DNA from: Spirosoma agri
GTDB taxonomy: Bacteria > Bacteroidota > Bacteroidia > Cytophagales > Spirosomataceae
Length of the DNA stretch: 45,567 nucleotides
Assembly: GCF_010747415.1 (NCBI RefSeq)
Contig: NZ_JAAGNZ010000011.1
Span: 1-45,567, forward strand
Direction of reading: 5' to 3'
The notes under the pieces were generated by a model. It saw nothing but the letters and a program-made list of their open reading frames with translations, ran no database searches and was not told the origin of the DNA. Positions 41,396 through 45,567 of the stretch are shown in pieces (within the stretch, counting starts at the first letter, position 1; each line of letters begins with the position of its first letter). Made by a program: the position numbers and the translations under genes.

Positions 41396-42649
41396 TTAAG
41401 GGTTGGTGGAGAACATTTCTAACTGATTATTTTTTTCTTTCTGTGTGGATGGACCTTTTTTAGCCCCATGCACTTTAGATGATTTCTCTTTAGTTGTTGA
41501 TTGCACGGATGTAAATTGTGGTTTCTTTCTTCCGGTTGACAACTTTTTTGAGTTCGTAATTACGACAGGTACTTGATCGACTTTTTCTTCTATTTTTTTG
41601 CCTCTGGGTTTCGTTGGCTTTTTCGCTTTTGTTTCGGGATTTTTCACAACAGTAAATACATTTCCATTCACCTCAATTTTTCGATCAGGTGTTTCAATTT
41701 TAGGCTCTTGTATCAATGGCGAAACCGGCTTTTCGACCACATATCCAGATTGCTCAATGAGTTGGTTTTTTAAATCCTCAATACAGGCACCATTTGATAG
41801 GGGAATAGCTGTTTTATTCTTGATCAAATACTGATTACCCTGTGTTTTTGGGTGATACAAGTATTTGGGATCATGATCGAAAGCTGCAACAATTCTCTTC
41901 GCATTGCCAGCGAATTTAACTGTGTGCATAGTGCCGCCTTTAATATCGGTTTCAACGACGATCACAGCTTGAGACAATCCGGCTTGGATGCGATCACGCT
42001 CGACGAAAAAGCTAGGTTGACCCTTTTGACCAATCATGTATTCAGACAGCAATACACCACCATTATCCAATATACGTGCAGCTAAAGGCTTGTTCGCAGC
42101 TGGGTAAATCGTATCTAATCCATGCGCTAAAACAGCTGTAGTATATCCACCAGCGTTCAAGCAACCGGTGTGGCCAGCCGTATCACAACCAATTGCCAAA
42201 CCGCTAACAACGTTGAAGCCAGCTCCGCCAAACACTTCGCCAAGTCGAACACCAACTTTTTGGCCGTGATCCGATGGCGCTCTGGTGCCAATGACCGCAA
42301 CCGATGGCAATTCATTTAGCCTTGTATAGTCACCCTTGGCATGGATCAACAGGGGGACATCTTCAACATCTCTTAATAGCTTTGGGTATTCCTTATCGAA
42401 ATAACCAATTACTTTAATGCCACCCATTTCCGACCGATCAAGAATTTTTTCAGCTGCCTCAAAAGCCGCTATAAAACCAGTCTTTGAGGTGTTATTTCGC
42501 AGAATTATCGGATGATCGCTTAGAGCGTCAATTAAATCATCGTCAGTGCTTATTTTATGCTTAAGATTAGTTAAAATCTTAAACGCTGTTTTTCTTCCTA
42601 TGCCTGGCAAGGTTAGCACTTTCAGAATAATGCTTGCGCTTGGGTTCAT
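41396..42649 (-). CDS. DprA-like (SLOG-fold) protein with a basic C-terminal tail
   Basis: A 417-residue protein. It has an N-terminal helix-hairpin-helix (LTLPGIGRKTAFKIL, 12-26), the DprA/SLOG Rossmann core (about 90-290: VAVIGTRAPSDHG, VVSGLAIGCDTAGHTGCL, LLSEYMIG and FFVERDRIQAGLSQAVIVVE), and a tail of about 120 residues rich in Lys, Thr and Ser in place of the usual winged-helix end. The tail ends in NQLEMFSTNP, where QLEMF (409-413) resembles the sliding-clamp-binding motif. It starts 3 bp after the phosphoribosyltransferase gene, as in ShosTA systems, in which the DprA protein is an antitoxin. The housekeeping role of DprA in DNA uptake is less likely here. Confidence 0.85.
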   Translation of the reverse strand: MNPSASIILKVLTLPGIGRKTAFKILTNLKHKISTDDDLIDALSDHPIILRNNTSKTGFIAAFEAAEKILDRSEMGGIKVIGYFDKEYPKLLRDVEDVPLLIHAKGDYTRLNELPSVAVIGTRAPSDHGQKVGVRLGEVFGGAGFNVVSGLAIGCDTAGHTGCLNAGGYTTAVLAHGLDTIYPAANKPLAARILDNGGVLLSEYMIGQKGQPSFFVERDRIQAGLSQAVIVVETDIKGGTMHTVKFAGNAKRIVAAFDHDPKYLYHPKTQGNQYLIKNKTAIPLSNGACIEDLKNQLIEQSGYVVEKPVSPLIQEPKIETPDRKIEVNGNVFTVVKNPETKAKKPTKPRGKKIEEKVDQVPVVITNSKKLSTGRKKPQFTSVQSTTKEKSSKVHGAKKGPSTQKEKNNQLEMFSTNP

Positions 42650-42652
42650 AAG

Positions 42653-43189
42653 TTATTCGTTTTGAGCTGTTTGTCCGAGTGCGTATGCAATAACCAGCTT
42701 TGGGTTATGCTGCTGTAGAAGCTGCTGGCAGGCGAGCAGCGATGAATGTGTTGTCGTAACGTCATCTAGCAATAAAACCTCTCTGCCAGTAATCAAGTTC
42801 AGATTCTCGACCCGAATTGAATTTAAATGGATCGGTATACTTCTTGCACCTCCAGTTGCAGCTTTTGGCACAAAAGTGTGTCTAATCAAACATTCCGTTC
42901 CGTCTACACGATTAGTGCCATCACACAATATCTTGACCAAAGTTTTCATGCCAGATGTTGTATTTGCTGGGTTGTGAGAAGGAACAGTCACAATGGTGAA
43001 ATCATTATTTGAAAATATCTGATTTAATTCGTTGGCGAAATAGGCGGGCCCTGCTGGCCTTTGTTTCTTGATGTCCATAATTCTATCACAGAAACTATCC
43101 CAATTTGGATTTTGGCCGTCGCGCCAAGGATGATAGATGCCAAATGTGTTTATAAAGGTGGGATCATCAGGTAAATTAGAATAAATCAT
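42653..43189 (-). CDS. Phosphoribosyltransferase (ShosT-like)
   Basis: A 178-residue protein with a type I phosphoribosyltransferase fold: the PRPP-binding loop REVLLLDDVTTTHSS (137-150) has the two acidic residues of the family, with His where many have Gly. A ComF-like region (HTFVPKAATGGARSIP) precedes it. It starts the three-gene operon; the frame extends 11 codons upstream but ATG 43189 fits best. In ShosTA systems a PRTase is the toxin and DprA the antitoxin. That role here is inference from domain pairing. Confidence 0.8.
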   Translation of the reverse strand: MIYSNLPDDPTFINTFGIYHPWRDGQNPNWDSFCDRIMDIKKQRPAGPAYFANELNQIFSNNDFTIVTVPSHNPANTTSGMKTLVKILCDGTNRVDGTECLIRHTFVPKAATGGARSIPIHLNSIRVENLNLITGREVLLLDDVTTTHSSLLACQQLLQQHNPKLVIAYALGQTAQNE

Positions 43190-43832
43190 TGTAGTGAGGA
43201 TCAGGAATAGTTGAAGCCCCAAATTACAAATAATACTCAGAATAATTATGTTACATTATTATGCTATAACTAATAGTCACCAGCTCTTACAAATATCCAA
43301 TCAAGGATTTGTTCTCCGTACAAAGCGGCAAAGCGACCCATTATTCTTAGATGTAGAAATGGATGGCTTATCAGAATTCCAATAGCCAGGAGTCATACCC
43401 GGGCGACCTGAAGGTGTTTGATTTATAAGTAATGGATCATTTATTGCTACACATTCGAGCGTTTTTTACAAGCGGTAACCCGTGTCCAATCAATGCTGAA
43501 CGGAATCATTCAACAGGCTTTCTCTTTTCGAAGCAACGTACAGCAATTAAACTTTTTAAATATGATCTATGGAAAGTCTCAAATATCGATATTGATATGT
43601 TCACATTAAATGACGTAATTTAATTGATTAATCTTAAAAAAGTACAATTCTTAGCTTGTTTATATAAATGTGACTTATATTGTACTTCCCTAACAATATG
43701 TACCCAACTAGCGTAAAAGTTTCCTATCCTTGAGAGATAATATACATCGGTACGAACACCTAGTAAAATTGTGCTTTGCGTATATTTGATTTACTTAAAT
43801 CAGCTTAATACGTTTCTATTCCATTAACCACA
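43190..43832. other. AT-rich non-coding stretch upstream of the RloC-like gene
   Basis: 643 bp without a convincing gene. TATATTTG at 43781-43788 is a possible -7 element of the gene at 43833, but no good -33 element is seen. A short frame at 43432-43623 does not look like a gene. Confidence 0.4.
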
Positions 43833-45567
43833 ATGATTCACGAGTTTACCAAGATTAAATCAGTAGGGAAGTTTAGGGCATTCGATAAAAAAGGTGATCT
43901 GACTTTCAGAGACTTAACTCTTATCTATGCAGAGAACGGCAGGGGAAAAACTACTTTAACAAACATACTTAGATCGCTATCAAACAGCGACGGTAATCTA
44001 ATTCACAGTAGAAAATCGACAAACAGCACAGAGGAAACTAATGTAGAACTCACGTTCTGGGATCACGATGCAGTCAAGAAACTAGCAGCTTTCGGTCGTA
44101 AAGGCTGGAATACACAACTCAGCAGTATAGAGATTTTCGATTGCTTCTTCATCGATGAAAATATATACTCAGGATTTGACTTTAACAACGACCACAAGAC
44201 AGGGCTATATAAGTTTATACTTGGCTCAGAGGGAGTCAAGATAGGTGAATTGATTATAAAAAATAAGGACGAAAAATCTAAAAAGAGACAACATCAGGAA
44301 AGAGCAAAGAGCACCATTATTGAACTTTGTGATAATCATCAATTCGAAACTCCTTATAATTCATTATGGTTTTCTAAAATAAAAGAGACAGAACTTGATC
44401 ATATTGACGATAAAATAAACAAAGCTATTGAGGATTTAGCACAATCTTTAGAAGGAGAAAAAATAACTAAAAAAGGTAATTTATTAAAGGACGAAAAGTG
44501 GTCTTTAAATATAGACTTTAATAGTTTAGTTGATGAATTACAGGTTTCTTTATCTTCGATTCAAAATCTTACTTTAGAAGAATTGTTTAAAGAGCATATT
44601 GCTGAGCTAACAAATTCAGGTATTGATAATGCTGAAAGCTGGGCAAAGAATGGACTTTCATATGTATTTTATCATGAAGCTCATAAGGAGAGTCATAAGG
44701 AAACAAATTGTCCTTTTTGCAGAAAGCCTATAAGTAATGAACAAGATATAATAACGGCATATACGCAAAAATTCAACTCTCATTATCAAATTCATGTAAA
44801 AAAACTGCAAAATTTTTTACATGAATTTGATGAAATCAATATTGACTTGGAGTATACAAAACGAAAAGTTAGAGAAGATAAATTTCAAGAAGATTTAAAA
44901 TACTGGGAAACTTATTTACAAAGTAATGAACAGATCATTTATCCTAATATCAATGGTGATTTATGTGTTACTTATGTGAGCGCAATAAAAGTTTCACTAG
45001 AGTCTAAAATTGCTTCACCAGCTAATATTATTTCAAAAGAATGTGTAGATAATTTTACTAATTATTTAAATACATTTAATAGAGATATTGATATCTATAG
45101 TAGCAAGGTAGATACGTATAATAGTAAGATCATATCATTTAAGGCGTCTTTAAAGTCTCCTCAAGAGGCCAAATCTAATTTGCTCAAACTGAAACTTATT
45201 AAGCGTCGTTATGATACAGACGTTATTGAATGTTTACAAGATTTGTTCAATTTGAAAAAGGAATTGACTGATTTAGAGGAAGATTATAAAAAGTTGATGG
45301 TAGATCAAGAGAAAGAGGCAGAAGACTTTATTGTTCAGTATGGTACTTCAGTGAATGAGTACCTTAAATCAATCTTTAAAACTCCTTATACACTCGAAAA
45401 AATAGCTCGTCAAGCACCCACCGGAAGGTCTGTAGTAGCTAAAGTAGATTACTCTCTATACTTTGATAATCATGAGATTTCTTCTAAACCTGATGCATCA
45501 CTTAATACAAAATACTGCCTTAGCGAAGGAGATAAAAGTACAATCGCACTAGCATTTTTCTTAGCTA
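43833..45567 (+). CDS. RloC-like AAA_13 ATPase, N-terminal 578 residues (continues at position 1)
   Basis: This is the 5' part of an 803-residue gene that crosses the ends of the window. The start is ATG 43833. Seen: Walker A at residues 33-41 (AENGRGKTT), long charged helical stretches, a zinc-hook motif CPFC at residues 293-296 in the middle of the coiled-coil region, and the ABC signature LSEGDKS close to the right edge. Walker B, D-loop and H-loop lie in the part at 1-677. This Rad50-like layout (split ATPase head, coiled coils, CxxC hook) is typical of AAA_13 proteins and especially of RloC, which fuses such a head to a tRNA anticodon nuclease. The DNA is AT-rich compared with the cargo genes. 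A TANNTTTG element (TATATTTG, 43781-43788) about 45 bp upstream may be its promoter. The nuclease activity itself is an inference. Confidence 0.8.
   Translation, partial: MIHEFTKIKSVGKFRAFDKKGDLTFRDLTLIYAENGRGKTTLTNILRSLSNSDGNLIHSRKSTNSTEETNVELTFWDHDAVKKLAAFGRKGWNTQLSSIEIFDCFFIDENIYSGFDFNNDHKTGLYKFILGSEGVKIGELIIKNKDEKSKKRQHQERAKSTIIELCDNHQFETPYNSLWFSKIKETELDHIDDKINKAIEDLAQSLEGEKITKKGNLLKDEKWSLNIDFNSLVDELQVSLSSIQNLTLEELFKEHIAELTNSGIDNAESWAKNGLSYVFYHEAHKESHKETNCPFCRKPISNEQDIITAYTQKFNSHYQIHVKKLQNFLHEFDEINIDLEYTKRKVREDKFQEDLKYWETYLQSNEQIIYPNINGDLCVTYVSAIKVSLESKIASPANIISKECVDNFTNYLNTFNRDIDIYSSKVDTYNSKIISFKASLKSPQEAKSNLLKLKLIKRRYDTDVIECLQDLFNLKKELTDLEEDYKKLMVDQEKEAEDFIVQYGTSVNEYLKSIFKTPYTLEKIARQAPTGRSVVAKVDYSLYFDNHEISSKPDASLNTKYCLSEGDKSTIALAFFLA

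Noticed and set aside
43243..43275. A further Xer-like site around TTATGTTACAT
   Set aside because: The XerD-like half is present, but no matching XerC arm lies 6 bp away, so it looks like chance.
43432..43623. 63-codon frame upstream of the RloC-like gene
   Set aside because: No recognisable features, no ribosome binding site, and it lies in AT-rich non-coding DNA; a real small gene cannot be fully excluded.
1..45567. CRISPR arrays, tRNA and rRNA genes
   Set aside because: No regularly spaced direct repeats of 24-40 bp with unique spacers and no tRNA- or rRNA-like stretches were seen.

Overview
The window looks like one complete circular plasmid of 45,567 bp, opened inside a gene. An ATPase gene runs off the right edge (starts 43833) and continues in frame at position 1 (ends 677), giving one 803-residue protein with all its ATPase motifs. 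The host is probably a member of the Bacteroidota, most likely a Cytophagales genus such as Spirosoma. The reasons are BtgA/BtgB-type mobilization genes, a TTTG-N19-TAnnTTTG promoter (38782-38812), a PorT-like outer membrane barrel, and a general lack of Shine-Dalgarno sequences.

Backbone, 799-9950, all minus strand: a coupling ATPase, the BtgB-like relaxase and BtgA-like accessory protein with a structured oriT candidate beside them; a primase-like protein; an origin with three 23-24 bp direct repeats and a perfect DnaA box; RepA; a small presumed partition partner; and a ParA whose P-loop lysine is arginine. There are no mating-pair-formation genes, so the plasmid is mobilizable rather than self-conjugative.

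Xer-site array, 10071-16189: six 28-bp sites built like XerC/XerD dif sites (11-bp arm, 6-bp variable spacer, 11-bp arm) separate small genes: a frameshifted gene, a secreted parvulin, an outer membrane barrel and four minus-strand small genes. This is the layout of pdif modules known from Acinetobacter plasmids. A complete group II intron (10567-12951) sits inside one of the sites. I consider this the most novel part of the window.

Cargo, 16811-36627: a seven-gene TetR-regulated efflux operon (outer membrane channel, membrane-fusion lipoprotein, two ABC ATPases, two permeases), an amidohydrolase, three AraC-type regulators, a glyoxalase-fold protein, a short-chain dehydrogenase, a serine resolvase with candidate res repeats, a KUP potassium transporter, a DUF2306 membrane protein and a Crp/Fnr-type regulator.

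Defence-like region, 36942 through the junction to 677, visibly AT-richer in places: a DUF488 protein paired with a second protein ending in a beta-clamp-binding motif; an unknown gene with an excellent promoter; a DnaQ exonuclease-BRCT fusion; a tight phosphoribosyltransferase-DprA-HAD operon resembling ShosTA; and an RloC-like ATPase with a zinc hook and a candidate anticodon-nuclease motif. Functions are inferred from motifs read by eye; no database search was run.
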